A stretch of DNA of 64,000 bases from contig BDIU01000283.1 in assembly GCA_002118135.1 (NCBI GenBank), forward strand, positions 182,750 through 246,749, written 5' to 3'. The position numbers and the translations under genes are program-made. The notes below the pieces were generated by a model. It ran no database searches. It was given only the letters and a program-made list of their open reading frames with translations, and was not told the DNA's origin. Positions 35,109-47,500 of this stretch are shown one piece after another. The number at the start of each line of letters is the position of its first letter. Position 1 is the first letter of the stretch. The stretch is from Trebouxia sp. TZW2008 (lineage: Eukaryota > Chlorophyta > Trebouxiophyceae > Trebouxiales > Trebouxiaceae).

Positions 35109-37737
35109 CTACAAGCTGAAGGCCACAAGGAAGCCAGCACCCATCACAGCAGACATGCTGATGGCTGCAAATGCCTTGGCACCACTGTGAGCAGGTGTTG
35201 GTGGAGTGGCTGCTGCTGCTGGAACTGCACACCAGTCACAATGTCAGTTGGCCACAGAAGCATTTGACTGGTGCCTGACATGCCATGACAGACTTGCAAG
35301 AACAGTGCATTGGCTGCTCAGGCTGCAGCTGCTGAAACTGTTCCAGTGGATAACTCACCAGCAGGGTTGGGGACTTGAGCGCTCCTGACTTCCTGGACTG
35401 TGACATTGCCGTACGTGGCAGGAGGAAAGATGGAGGAAGGTGAAAGGGCGATTTCTTGAGCAAAGGCGCTGGCAGCCGCATTGTCACCATCCAAGAAAGT
35501 TGTGGTCTCGTTGACCACAGTTGAACCGGTAAATATCCTGGTGATTCTGACAGCTACATTGTTGTGGGGGTTGGCGGCTTCAATGGTGTCAATGAACTGC
35601 ATAGCACAGGAAATGTGTTCGTTATTACAATGAAAGCAGAGACAGGCTGAGCCGCAGGAACAGGCAGGCAACGCTCAAAGCTGCTTTCATTACAGAGCAA
35701 GAAGCAGCACTGCTCAGAAGGGCTAACACAATTGCGACTGTATCAAGTGACTGAAGGGAGGCCAGGCAGCTGATGCTGCGGGACGAGCAGTCACAACAAG
35801 CAATGCAGCTCAAAACGAAAGTCACCACATCAGTCAGCACAGTTAAAAGCAGGCTCTGCTTCATGGGCTCAGGCAGCTGTGCCAAGACAAAGGCCGCCAA
35901 TGCTGGAAGTTACAGATACTCGAACCAGGCAACAGTCAGTGCATGGAGGTGACGGTCTGTACAAGCAGCACAATTGAAAATGGATGATCACCTGAGCTTG
36001 ATCAACTTTGTCACAGAACCAAAAGCCAGAACTCATGATTGCAAGAAGCAACATCAGCAGAGAAGGGTGAACACACCTGAGCTTGTGCAGCTGTGTCAAA
36101 GGACTGCAGTGTGTAGCCAGGCAACACAATCACAGCAGACACTGCTGGGACAGTCAGGGCAACGCTGGGCTTGGGAGCTGAAGGGGCAGGGGCAGGGGCT
36201 ACTGGGGTGGTTGATGTGTGCCATGTGCCCCCCTGCATGTGCACAGAGGTGAATTAGGAATTTGCAGTGCAAAAAGCTGCAAAACAATGACTGATGCATG
36301 CCATGTGCCTTCCTGCATGTGCTTACAGACATGGACCAGTAACAGAGCAGGCCAGTGTGACAGAACGCAGTGCAATGCGGTGCAGTGATATGTTGTGCAG
36401 TGCAGAGCACAGCAGTGCAGTACAGTGCAGAGCACAGCAGTGCAGTACAGTGCAGTGCAGTGCAGTCTTGTGCAGGGTTGTGCAGTACAGTGTCACGTTG
36501 TGCAGTGCAGTGCAGTGCTATGTTGTGCAGTGCAGTTTAATGAGTAGCATTTTAGAGCTGTGGTGTACGAGGAGCTGTGCTGCATGGGTAATATAGGGCA
36601 AGTGGAGCTGAATACAACAAAGAGTAGGTAGCAGCGCAATGTGACATGAACTAGACTGTCACACAACGCGTAATCTTGATGGGCATATGCTGCAGCATAG
36701 CAACTGCAAGAACAGTACAGATGCAGACACAATGCGTGATGACTGTAGCAGGTGCAGGAAAGCGTGACCTGCTAGGCTAGACTGCATGCAGAAGTCTGAC
36801 AGACAATGCAACACTTTCATTTCAGCTGAGCATTCAAGTTGAGCGGTAACATCACATGCAAAGTGAGCGACAGTGGCCTACCCATGAAGGTGTTGACGGA
36901 GCACTGTTTGGCGCTCCAGACCCAGATGAAGCTGAGCCAGATGATCCCCAGGATGAGCCAGATGAGGAAGATGATCCGCTGCCAGAGGAAGAGGAAGAGC
37001 CACCAGATGAGGATAGGCCAGAAGCAGAGGAAGAGCCACCGTCAGAGGGGGTAGAGCCCCCAGATGCAGGGGGGGCCCCAGAAGAAGGAGATGAAGGCGC
37101 TGCCTCAGGTGAAGGGACTGTTGGTGCAGGAACAGGCCAGTACTGGATTGGAGGTGGTGGTGGGGGTGGGGGAGGGGGTGGTGAGGGGGTCACTGGAGAT
37201 GGTGGTGGGGGTGGTGGAGGGGGTGCTGGGGCTCCAGGAGGGGTCTGGTTGCCTCTTGGCGTCTGAGCAGGGGTGGCTGTCTGAGCAGGTGCAGGTGCTT
37301 GAACAGGCGCTTCAGAGGGTATGGATTGATTAGGGGCTGGGGCGGGGGCTGTGACAGGGGTTTCGGATGGGTCGGTCTGAGCAGGGCCAGGGACTGGGGC
37401 AGTTGTCGGGGCTGTGGTGAGTGCCTCAGTAGGAGCTGCACCAGGACCTGGGCCGGGCGCAGGCGCAGGCGCAGGCGCCGAAGTTGGCACAGAGCGCTGC
37501 TTAAGATCCCTTCTGTGTCCTGCGAGGCAAAGAAAAAAGCTCAGGGTCTGTGCCGAAATGGGTAGGCTTTGCCAGACATCAGCAGCTGTTTACAGCGCCG
37601 CGATCGTGAACCAGGCACGGACAAGTCAATACGAACTGCTTACCTTGTACGCATGGGGACGACAGGGTCAGAGCCTGCAACAAAAGGGCAAAGAGGCAGT
37701 CAGTCGGCGGAGAGCTGCAATATTGATCTTTTGCCAT
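35109..37737 (-). CDS. Secreted proline-rich (extensin-like) cell-surface glycoprotein, probable GPI anchor
   Basis: Exons: 37737-37644 (ATG start), 37519-36892, at least one unresolved exon, 36201-36077, 35596-35359 and 35224-35109 (TAG). Exon 1 ends in a hydrophobic run (CLFALLLQALTL), likely a signal peptide. The large second exon has Ala-Pro repeats, then PPPPPPPP runs (hydroxyproline-type O-glycosylation sites), then a Gly/Ser-rich spacer. The C-terminal exons form a compact domain (VIVLPGYTLQSFDTAAQAQ, then RITRIFTGSTVV) similar in layout to SEA-like domains of algal surface proteins. The last exon ends with a hydrophobic tail (AISMSAVMGAGFLVAFSL), as expected for a GPI-attachment signal. 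Phases join at exons 1-2 and across the last three. A cell-wall or matrix role is inferred. The Glu/Gly-rich plus-strand reading frame here is its shadow. Confidence 0.75.
35980..36010 (-). repeat. Fragmentary copy of exon end DTAAQAQ
   Basis: About 70 bases downstream (in transcript sense) of the donor at 36077 there is a second DKVDQAQ followed by gtgatc, copying the final codons and donor of exon 36201-36077. Confidence 0.55.
36350..36545. repeat. GTGCA/GTACA pentamer satellite
   Basis: About 190 bases of agtgc, agtac and agagc units (for example gtgcagtgcagtgcag) in an intron of the proline-rich gene. It is imperfect, with interruptions such as ttgtgcagg. Confidence 0.9.
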
Positions 37738-38814
37738 GTCGTGGCAAAGAGCCGCTCGACAAGTTGACGGGCCCTTGTAAATGAACGCTTGGATTCAAGC
37801 AGTGCAGTGGGTCGAATATCTGCAGCAGCTTCTCACCAGCAGAAGAAAGCAGCAGGCTGCACCCGTCTTCATCCCACCAAGCTAAATCAGCAGCCGGCCG
37901 AAAGCCTCTGCGACAAGTCGACGACAGGAACGGACCCCTTGCGCAGACTTAGAAACAACACAAACGTCAAGTGAAGTTGTTTGCAGCCTCAGTGCGCAAG
38001 CTCGTGGTGAGTGCAGATGGGGGTGCGTTCACTGTGGCGCAGACTGCAGTGCTGTCTCGCTTTTGAACATGACGGGAAATCTAGAACCGATCGCGATGAC
38101 TCACGCCAATCTGATCTGAATTCAAATTTGACCACGCGAACGACAACGTGCAGTCTAGCCTTGACGTCATTGACGGCGTGGCATGTTTGCACAACGACGT
38201 CCTGACGCTGCTCGTGAGCTGTGAAGACCCAATGCGCTGCAATTTCTGAAATGTGAACATTCAGGTTCAACATGCGTTCTGATATTGTAACTGCTTAATT
38301 GCAGCCAATCTGCAAAAGAGTTCATTTGATTCAGCATATAGCCAGTGTCACATCTGCACAACGCATGCAATGCTGTGCTTCACGGTCACTGCAGTCTCCA
38401 TTCACGGCACATGCCAGCCGTGCGTTGACTTGCTGCTTGCTTCAGAGAGAGACAGAGAGAGTAATTTTACATGCTTCAGCTAGACAACAAGTCTAATCGC
38501 ATGTGCCACAAGTGGCAAACTCTCATTCAAGCAACTGAATTGTGTGATTGTATCATTGCAAGTCATGAGCGACAACAAAAACAGAACACGATAAGCAAAA
38601 GAAGTTTGTGTTGTAAAGAAATAACCGGAAAGCAACCTCAAGCGTTAGCATGCATGCACTGCATGGCCCTCCGGAACATATAAAGCATCAGCCATTGTCC
38701 AATGAGTTCTTTGGCATACGTCTGTGTTCACCTGATGTTTCATGCAAATCTCGTGTTGTGCATACATGCAAGCATGCGTGAAAGTGCACAGGCCACCATC
38801 AATGCTGTGCGAAA
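37738..38814. promoter_or_regulatory. Divergent intergenic region
   Basis: Just over 1 kb between the start codons of the proline-rich gene (-) and the acetyltransferase gene (+). It includes a short GA-rich run (agagagagacagagagag near 38,444). Promoters for both genes must be here. No specific element is recognised. Confidence 0.45.
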
Positions 38815-39796
38815 ATGGGAGCAGATGCACCACCTCCAAACACAACATTCGCCGAAGAGAAGGTAAGAGACGCAGGCTTCGATGGCCGAGGCTGGCATAG
38901 CCTCAGACACTCTTGTTGCAGTTTGCAGAGCATGTGTGTCATGGGACCTGCGTTTCATCGAAGCGTTTGCATTGGGGCGTTATACTCTCACGATATCGAC
39001 AGCCGATATGTTTACCCCTCTGGCGGCACCTAATACCAACAGAAAAGCAAATAAGAACGTTCGGTGAGAACGTTGGACGCCATGGCACAGCGCGAGCTGA
39101 TGATGGCAGGCAAGCCATACGAGCCCTGGAGTCAGGAACTGCAAGATGATCGAGACAAAGCTCGCGGCTTGATCGAGCGGTACAACCTAAGTCTATCTGC
39201 CGATAAGCAACTCAGGGCCGGAACCATAGCGGCATTGTTTGGCAGCTTCAACAAGGACTTTCCTCCTCATCTGGAGGCTCCTTTCTTCTGTGACTATGTA
39301 AGCCAAGCCTGGCAGCGCTTGCGATTTGCTTCAGCTCATTTGCATAGATGGATGTAATCGAATTAATGGCAGTTGACTCTTCGTGTTGCCACAGGGATAC
39401 AATATACATGTCGGCAAACAGTTCTACTGCAACTTTTCTTGCGCAATCCTCGATGGCAACAGGGTTGACATTGGAGACAGAGTCATGTTTGGTCCAAACG
39501 TGCATCTATACTGCCCTTTCCATCCCTTAGATCCAGTTGTGAGAAATGGCCTGAATGGCCCAGAAATGACAAAGCCCATCAAAATAGGCAATGATGTGTG
39601 GGTTGGTGGTGGCGCAATCATTTTGCCTGGTGTCACAATTGGAGATGGATGCACAATTGGAGCTGGCAGTGTTGTGACAAAAGACATTGAAGCCTTCACT
39701 GTCGCTGCTGGCAACCCAGCGCGCTTCATCAAGTTTGTACGCAAGACAAATCTTGATGAGCCTCGTCCCATGAGGCCTGACGCAACATCAACATAG
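38815..39796 (+). CDS. Maltose/galactoside O-acetyltransferase-like enzyme (left-handed beta-helix)
   Basis: Three exons, 38815-38862, 39091-39297 and 39395-39796, all phase 0, giving 218 residues, close to bacterial Maa/LacA at about 185-205. The N-terminus EEKRELMMAGKPYEP matches the maltose-acetyltransferase N-terminal motif (EKxKMLAGxxY). Exon 3 carries the hexapeptide-repeat core: VDIGDRVMFGPNVHLY, KPIKIGNDVWVGGGAIILPG, TIGDGCTIGAGSVVTKDI and NPARFI. The family transfers acetyl from acetyl-CoA to a sugar 6-hydroxyl as a trimer. The catalytic His is expected in the loop following the LYCP segment (CPFHPLDP is present). The enzyme is cytosolic, with no transit peptide seen. The introns show it is a settled eukaryotic gene. 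The sugar acceptor is unknown. Confidence 0.92.
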
Positions 39797-40065
39797 GCTC
39801 GGCAATTTTGAAGCCTTCACTGTCGTTGCCGGCAAGTTTGCCCGTCTTATGAAGTATCTACCTGAAAACGCTCTTGATGGGCCTCGCTCCATCACGCCTG
39901 ATGTTTGCAATCACTCCTTTGTCCAAGATATAAAAGAGGCATGATGCAACATCAACACAGGCTTGGGACAAAAGACGTTGAAGCCTTTGCTGTCGTTGCT
40001 GGCCACCCTGAGCTTCGTAAAGCTTCTGCCTCAGAACCCGTTTGGCAAGCCTTGACACATGAGAC
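39797..40065 (+). repeat. Two decayed copies of the acetyltransferase 3' end
   Basis: Immediately after the stop, about 39808-39905 and 39960-40045 repeat the coding end: ttgaagccttcactgtcgtt and ttgaagcctttgctgtcgtt match the functional gaagccttcactgtcgct. Frames are broken, and each copy again approaches a caacatcaac(a)tagg-like end. The array extends the gene's 3' end, not an intron. Confidence 0.85.
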
Positions 40066-41586
40066 CTTACATAAGATCAACAATGGGCATCAATTTGCAT
40101 CGTTCTGTCTCTCGGCTCATTCAGACAGGCAACAAAAGTCTATCAGAGCCTCTGAGAGTGGAAGCAGCTCAGCAGCAGCATTGATCATAGCCTGACTAGC
40201 ATAGTCTATGGACAGAGCTGTTTGCTGCAACATTTGGTTTGACTAATGCATTTATCCATGGCCAGTCAGAAAATAGGTACAGCTTCTGTCAGTGAATTTA
40301 AGCAGCCTCCTTGTGTGTGTTGTTTTGGCTGTCTGTCCAGCAATGCGTTTGTCGGTATGTGTCAGCACATGATGCCAGCAACTGCAGGCAGAAGCTGTCA
40401 CACAGCCCATGCCATGATGAGGTGTTCTGAAACAGATGAGAACTCAACTTCAATTTATGCCAGGGCTTACAGATGTAGACAAATGCAGCATGATGTCACA
40501 TGTCAAACAACGCTCAGGGCAAGTGCTTTTCGTGCTGTAGCTGTAGCTATCATGCAAGCCTTGAAGTGCCCGGACACCGTGTCACATGCAACTTATCGAC
40601 ATGTGGTCAGCGACAATGCAATCCGGCACGTCTTGCATGCTGTTTTTCAAGCGAGCGTTTGCTTTCAGCTGACCGAAGCAGCGTGTGCAACCAGGCAGTG
40701 GCTGTGCACTTGCTTTCTTTTTGTACATCTGCTGCACACGAGATTGCAGGTTTAGCTATACCTAGCTGAAACCCACAGCAGTAAGCGGTTTTGTCTGTGA
40801 TCAGGCATTGATGGATTATCAGACATATCGACACAAAAGGACCCGCTGGACAACCACTGAATTGTGGCTGGGTGCGCACACTGCATGCAGCCCAAACCGT
40901 GCTTGTACCGATACAGAATCATATCATGAATCATAATGGTGGCTGCTCAAACGCAGCAGCCCCAGGCTGCCTCTATAGACAGAGGCCTCCCTTTATGACG
41001 CCTGATGGCATAGACTCGTCTTTTCTATTCTGGTACCAGTGCTACCAAGGCTCGCGCCTCCAACATGCTTGCTTCATGCTTCTTCAGTGAACTGACTTCG
41101 ATGTCATGAGCCTACAATGCAAAAATGAGTTTTCTGCGCTATGCACTACAATGCTGTTTTGCGCCTGCTGCGCCATGCTGCTTCCGCTGCACTGCTTTCA
41201 GAAACCTTGCATGTGCTGTGCTGTGTTATGCTGTGCTGTCCTGCATTGTGCTGTGGCAAGCCAAGTATTTCACTGTTATGTGTGTCATGACATGCTACAA
41301 GTGATACCTGTTGTTTGACAGGCTTCAGAGCATACAAGAGGGAATCAAGCCAACCCTTGAGATGGTGTGTTTTAGCATGCTGCAAGCCACAATGATGCAA
41401 GTACACAGCTCTTGCTATGACACAGTGTGAGTCTGCTTCATGAAACCACTGATTCGACCAACAGCAAAGCAACTGATGCACCTGCCAAAATGCTGCAAGA
41501 CATTGCTTCTGACGCAGTTCATTTTTGCTGTCACCATCACAACGATGGCATTCATCACTCGCTTCATGGGGCCGTGCAAAGCACAA
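40066..41586. other. Convergent 3' region with repeat scraps
   Basis: Between the acetyltransferase and phosphatase stops. It holds a copy of dispersed family B (about 40955-41035) and a TGCTG-rich patch near 41,200-41,260. No gene supported. Confidence 0.5.
40950..41035 (+). repeat. Dispersed repeat family B, copy 1
   Basis: Contains cccaggctgcctctat, then acagaggcctccc, then atgacgcctgatggcatagactcg. Related blocks lie at about 51575-51655 (cccaggctgcttcttcacac, gtggcatagactctcc) and about 54115-54195 (cagagggactttgatgatgc, agcgtagactt). Non-coding, about 80 bp, with the same orientation in all three. Confidence 0.7.
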
Positions 41587-44500
41587 CTAGCTGATAGCTT
41601 TACCTTCTTCTTCAAGAGTCTCATCTTGTGAACCCTTCCTCATCTTCCTCGATCTTGCATTAGGGCTGGGCGCTGGGCTTTGCCCCCCCTCACATCTTGG
41701 GGTCTTGGGTCTACGACTGCTGAGACTGCCTTGCCGGCTGTCTACCAAATCAGTGGAGTCAAGCTCCTGCGCTGCTTGTTGCGCCTCTGCCATGCCATGC
41801 GCCTGTGGACAGAATGCAACAGACCTCTGCAAATAGTTCTAGGCACAGACCTCATACTGAAGTATATTCAGAAGCAGTCAGACTGCTTGCCGGCTGTCTA
41901 CCAAGTCAGCACAGTCAAGCTCCTGTGCTGCTTGTTGCGCCTCGGCCATGCCATGCCCCTGTGACCAGAGTGTAATATGCTCACAATATCCAAATCAGTA
42001 ACCCAAATGCGTGCTCAGCAGGCCCAGTTTTCAGTACAATGTCAAGCATACAACTGCAGTGCCTTGCATCCATGATAATCGCACATTCATGAACAGCATG
42101 GCCAGAAGCTCATTCTATGTCAGGACACAAACAGACATGCATGCAGGCCACTGATTTGCTGCTCAATGGCCGTCACGATTGGCGCAACAATGCTTGCTTG
42201 CATTCAAGGGCTGTGTCTGTGCTACATTGCTCTGCTTTGTTGGCATATTGAAGAGCGTGAGCATCACTGACTCTGTCGTGATGTGCAACAGCAGTAGGAG
42301 ATAAAACAGGATGCAAAGGCAGCTCACCATGTCCTATGGTCTGAACACAGGCTTGCTCAGGGCTCCAGATGTAAACAAGAAGTGTGCAGCATAATCAAAG
42401 CAGCAATTGCATGTAGGGAAGCCAGTGATACTGAACAAGCAGAAAATAGCAAGTGTTGGCAGTGGCCATGGACAAAGGGACTGAGGGGGAGTTGGGAAAG
42501 GCAGTAGGAGCTAGAAGACAAGACAAAGGCAGCTCACCATGTCTTCTCCCACGGTCTGCACACCGGCTTGCTCAGTGCTCTCCGCCTGTGTAGCACTAGT
42601 GTACATCTGCACAGGCACACATTGCGTTTGAGTGGCTTGCCATTGGCCTTCTACACAGTTCATCAAGATGAAGCAGGCTCCGTCTGTTCTGTTTTATGAG
42701 TGTACAGGTAAGTATGGACTTGGGTTCTTAGACAGTCCCGCCCTTGCGACGCGCCGTGCGTTCATGACAAATATCGTGCCAAGTACTGCAGTGACTGAAA
42801 CAACTACTGAAAATCTTGTACAGGCTGCCACATGCTGTCCACTATGTGTGAAGGAGATCTGTTGCAGTCATGTGTCAGCGGGCTTTATGAGCCATGCTTG
42901 AGACAGACAGAATGCACATGGGTTGCTTAGAGATATGGCATCTCCTGCTTTTCATCAAGCACTGCTTCTATATGGTAACTGTCAGGCAATGTGAACACAG
43001 CAATAAGCATCAGACCTGGAATTCATCATCATGTGCTGTGCACTTTTGAGGCTGCCAGCTGTCACAGCCCTCAACCCCTAGAGCTGACAACACCAGACAA
43101 TGATAGGCACTGCATAGACACTGGAGTCGCCCACTGCGTTTCAGATCAACAAAACAGAAAGTGCAGCTGATCTGAAAATCCTCATCATATGCTGCGCACT
43201 GTTCAGTGGATATTTATATTGATTGCAACTTGATTCAGATTTGGAGAAGAGGAAGAAAGCAGGTGCAGCTGACCTGGAAATCCTCATCATATGCTGCGCA
43301 CTGCTGAGGCTGCCAGCTGTCACAGCTCTCCCCTCCTAGCGCTGACAGCAGCGCTTGTGGTTCTTGCCCCTGCTGTACTACTTCAGGCTGAGGCGTGCTC
43401 TCATAGTGAGCTAGTGACGCTGCAGCCTTCTGGCCTGCTTGCCTGAACGCTTCACAGCTCTCAGCACCCTGCATGAAATGTGCATTGTCCTGAGACTAGC
43501 AAGCAGAATTGCTGCACTACCTAGCTGAGACATGAGTCCAGAACAAGCTAGCAATGCAGCCTTTGGGCCTGCCTGCCTGAATGCCTCACAGCTTTCAGCA
43601 CCCTGCATGCAACAGACAGTAATGTCAGCTGTGAAAGCTGAAGAGCAAATGCTGCATCACCTCTGGCTGAGGCTTGCTCTCATAATGAGCTAGCAATGCT
43701 GCAGCCTCCTGCTTGCCTGAATGCTTCACAGCTCTCAGCACCCTGCATAGAATGTGCATTGTCCAAAATCTAGAAAGCAGAACTGCTGCATTACCTTCAG
43801 CTGAGAGATGAGTCCAGAACAAGCTAGCAATGATGCTTTTTGGCCTGCCTGACTGCACCCCTTGCAGCTTTTAGGGCCTTGCACAGAACACACACTGATG
43901 TCAGCTGTGAAACTTGATCAGCAAGTGCCGTATCATGTACTTGCTTTTTCATAGCAAGCTAGTGATGCTGCAGCCTTTTGTCCTGCTTGCCCGAATGCCT
44001 CACAGCTCTCAGCGCCCTACACATGGTAGCTTTGATATCAGCGTGCATGGCAAGGCTGCTCTGATAGTGAGCTAGTAATGCTGCAGCCTTTTGACCTGTC
44101 TGCCTGAATGCCTGAAAGTCCCCTGCACAGAACATGCTGTGATGTCAGATTGCAAAGGAGGGTTGCTGTACTTGAGCATGCACTCAACACAGGTGACAAA
44201 GATGATGGCGCCTTCATCCTTTTAGCCTGCCTGTCATGTTGCTGAGCCTGCCTGTTACAGCGTTACAGAGCTCTGAGCTCTGTACCATCTGCCTGGTGAA
44301 ATGCTGCAGAGCACCCGGATAGCTGTGTCACTGGAGCTTGAGGTGCTGTCAAGGTCCTGACATCGTGCTATGTCAGTCATGCTGCACTTATGTGGCTTGC
44401 CTGTCAAAAGGTCTGAAAGGTATGTGTCACCCTGCACAGCTTTGCCGATCTCATTGGTTCATCTCAAGGCTGTCCAAAGTGAACTCATATCTCTCAGGCC

Positions 44501-47500
44501 TTTCGAGTTGCTGGCCACATTGCTGCAGAGCTCTAGTGACCGTGCAGGAACTTGTCTGATTGTCTGCATGAGCTTTGATGCTGCTGTGGAAACATTCTGC
44601 TGTCATGCTGAGCCAGTCATGCTGCAGCTACGTGGCTAGCCTGGCAACAGGTCTGAGAAGAACATGCTACCCTGCACAGCTCTGCACATTTCATGGATGC
44701 ATTTCAAGGCTGAGCAGTGTGTCATATAGCTCTGAGGCATTTGACTGGCTGGCAACAGATTCTGCTGTCATTCTGCAACAGAGTCTGTGGCAGATTCTGC
44801 AGCAGATTCTGCTATCATACTGTGCTATTCATGCTGCAGCCATGTGGCTAGCCTGTCAAAAGGTCAGAAAAGAGGAGAGGTACATGCCACCTTGCACAGC
44901 TCTGGACGTCTCATGTATGGACCTCAGGAACATGCAGAGTGAGGTATACCTCTCCGGCCTTTTGAGTTGCTAGCCACATTGCTGCAGAGCTCTAGTTACC
45001 CTGAAGGAACTTGTCTGACTGTCTGCATGGGCTCTGATGCTGCTGTAGAAACATTCTGCTGTCATACTGTGCCAGCCATGCTGCAGCTATGTGGCTAGCC
45101 TGGCAGCAGGTCTGAGAGGTACATGCCACCCTGCACAGCTCTGCACGTCTCATGGATGCATCTCAGGGCTGAGCAGAATGTCACGTGGCTCTGAGGCATT
45201 TGACTGGCTGGCAACAGATTCTGCTGTCCAACTGCAACAGAGTCTGCGGCAGATTCTGCAACAGATTCTGCTGTCATACTGTGCCATTCATGCTGCAGCC
45301 ATGTGGTCAGGTTTTCTCAAGGAGTGAGAGGCATATCCGACCTTGCACAGCTCAGCACGCCTCATGGATGGACCTCATAAATGTACAAAGCCAGATATAC
45401 CTCTCACGCTGCTTGACAGGCAGTCACACTGCTGCAGCGGGTGAGACTGAAGCAGCATCGGCAGTCAGGTTGCTGATGTTGCAGAGTGCCATAGTTTTTT
45501 CACACCTTTTGACAGGCGGACACACTGCTGCAGAAAAGAGTATGGCAGCAGCAGCATTAGCAGTCAAGATGCTGCTGTTGCAGAGCGCCAAAAACCTCTC
45601 AAGCCTTTCAAAAGCTAGACACAGTGCTGCAGAAAAGGTTGAGACAGCAGCAGCATGGGCAGTCAAACTGCTGGTATTGCCGAGTGCCATAAACCTCTCA
45701 AGCCTTTTAAAGGTAGACACAGTGCTGCAGAAAAGGGAGAGACGGCAGCAGCATGAGCAGTCAAGATGCTGGTGTTGCAGAGGGCCAAAAACCTCTCAAG
45801 CCTTTCAAAAGGTAGACACAGTGCTGCCAGAAAGGGGGAGACAGCAGCAGCATGGGCATTCAAATTGCTGGTTTTGCAGAGCGCCATAAATCTCTAGGGC
45901 GTTTCAACAGGCGACTCAGTGCTGCAATGAAGAGAGCGAGGCAGCGACAGCATGGGTAGACAAAGTGCTGGTAATGCAGCTGTTGGGCTTGCGTGTGAAA
46001 TGCCTGAAGGCATGTCCAATGCAGGAGCCTTCAAGAGAGTGCCAGGTCAAATTGTTGCATCAGTACCGTTGTTGTGCCGTTATATTGTCTAACTTGCAAC
46101 AGTTGAACATCAGATGTCTGATTTGTGACGCTCATGACAAGCCTGCCTGGCAAGACAGGACTTGTGCCACACACACCAAGCAACACATGCTAGAAAGTGT
46201 GATGATCATTATTGTTGAGTCATTGCACAGTAGGTGCTCTGCATGCCTTGAGCATTACTAACCACACAAGCAGCGATGCAACTGCCACAAGATAATTAAA
46301 GAAACCTGCCAGAGGTATACATGATCTTGGCAGTGGGCGGCAAAGTCCCCTAGGTTCCAGGGGCCCCAGCTGGGGTTGCTGCACCCCCTTGCTGCACCAC
46401 CAGATCTGCCGCTGACAAAATGGTTGCAGATCCACTATGCACTGAAGGCGGTGCTGGGATTGCTCCAATGCCTTCATTACACCTTGGTCTGATGCAGACA
46501 AAATGATTGCAGCTGCATGATGCAACTTCCAGAAGTATGATTGAACAAACCTGCCAGAGGTATAGGTAGTCTTGGCAGTGAGCAGACAAGAACCCCTGGG
46601 GTCCAGAGCCCCCAGCTGGGGTTGCTGCACCACCTTCAGCACAGCTGGCCCTGATGCTGACACAATGATTGCAGATACATGATACAATGGCCACAGTTGT
46701 TCATACCTGCCAGAGATAGAGGTGGTCTTGGCAGTGGGCGGCAAAGACCCCCCTGGGGTCTAGGCCCGCCAGCTGGGGTTGCTGCACCGCCTTCAGCACC
46801 AGGTAGTTGGGGGCAGCAGTGCAGTGAGGGGCTACTCGGTACAGCCTGCAGCCCTCCACAGGGCTGTGCCGCCTCTTATACCAATTGAGCAACTGCAAAG
46901 CAGCAGGGTATCAGACAGCTTGCAAGACTCAACAACCTTGATGCTGCTAAGCAAGTGACGCACGCAGTAGTTGTTGTTTGTGCTGACGAGCATTGAGAAA
47001 GGAAGTTTGGCACAGCTTGCAGCCCTACACAGGGCTGTGCTGCCTCTTGTACCCAACCAGCAACTGCAAAGCACCAGGACATTAGACTGCTTTTAGGGCC
47101 CAGATAGCCTGATACTGCTCATTGGTACAGAGCAGTACAGATGCTGAAGGTTTGCAGTAAATCCCTGTCCTGCTTTCATGCTGAAGAGCAGTGAGGGGTC
47201 TGCTTGCAGCTCTCTACAGGGCTGTGTAGCCTTTTGTATCAGTTGAGCAAGTGCAATGCAACAAGACATCGGACAGATCTCAAGCCCCAGATAGCTTGCT
47301 GCTCAATGGTACAGGGTAGAACGCATGCTGGAGGTCTGTAACAGTCCCTGTTTCTGCTGAACGGTAGAGAGGGCCACCTGGTGCGGCCTGCAGCCCTCCA
47401 AAGGGCTGTGCTGCCTCTTGTATCAATTTAGCAATAGCAGTGCAACAAGGCATAAGACAACTTTCAAGACCCAGATAGCTTGATGCTGCGCAATGTGGCA

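Noticed and set aside
36852..37490. Plus-strand acidic and glycine-rich open frames (EEEEEPPDED-type, GGGGGGGG runs)
   Set aside because: They are antisense shadows of the proline- and serine-rich exon on the minus strand, which has splice-phase support, a signal peptide and a GPI tail.
44400..45950. Plus-strand open frames such as the 234-residue frame at 45185
   Set aside because: They run across tandem repeats on the strand opposite the phosphatase gene, have no family motifs, and their length follows from repeats lacking stops in one frame.
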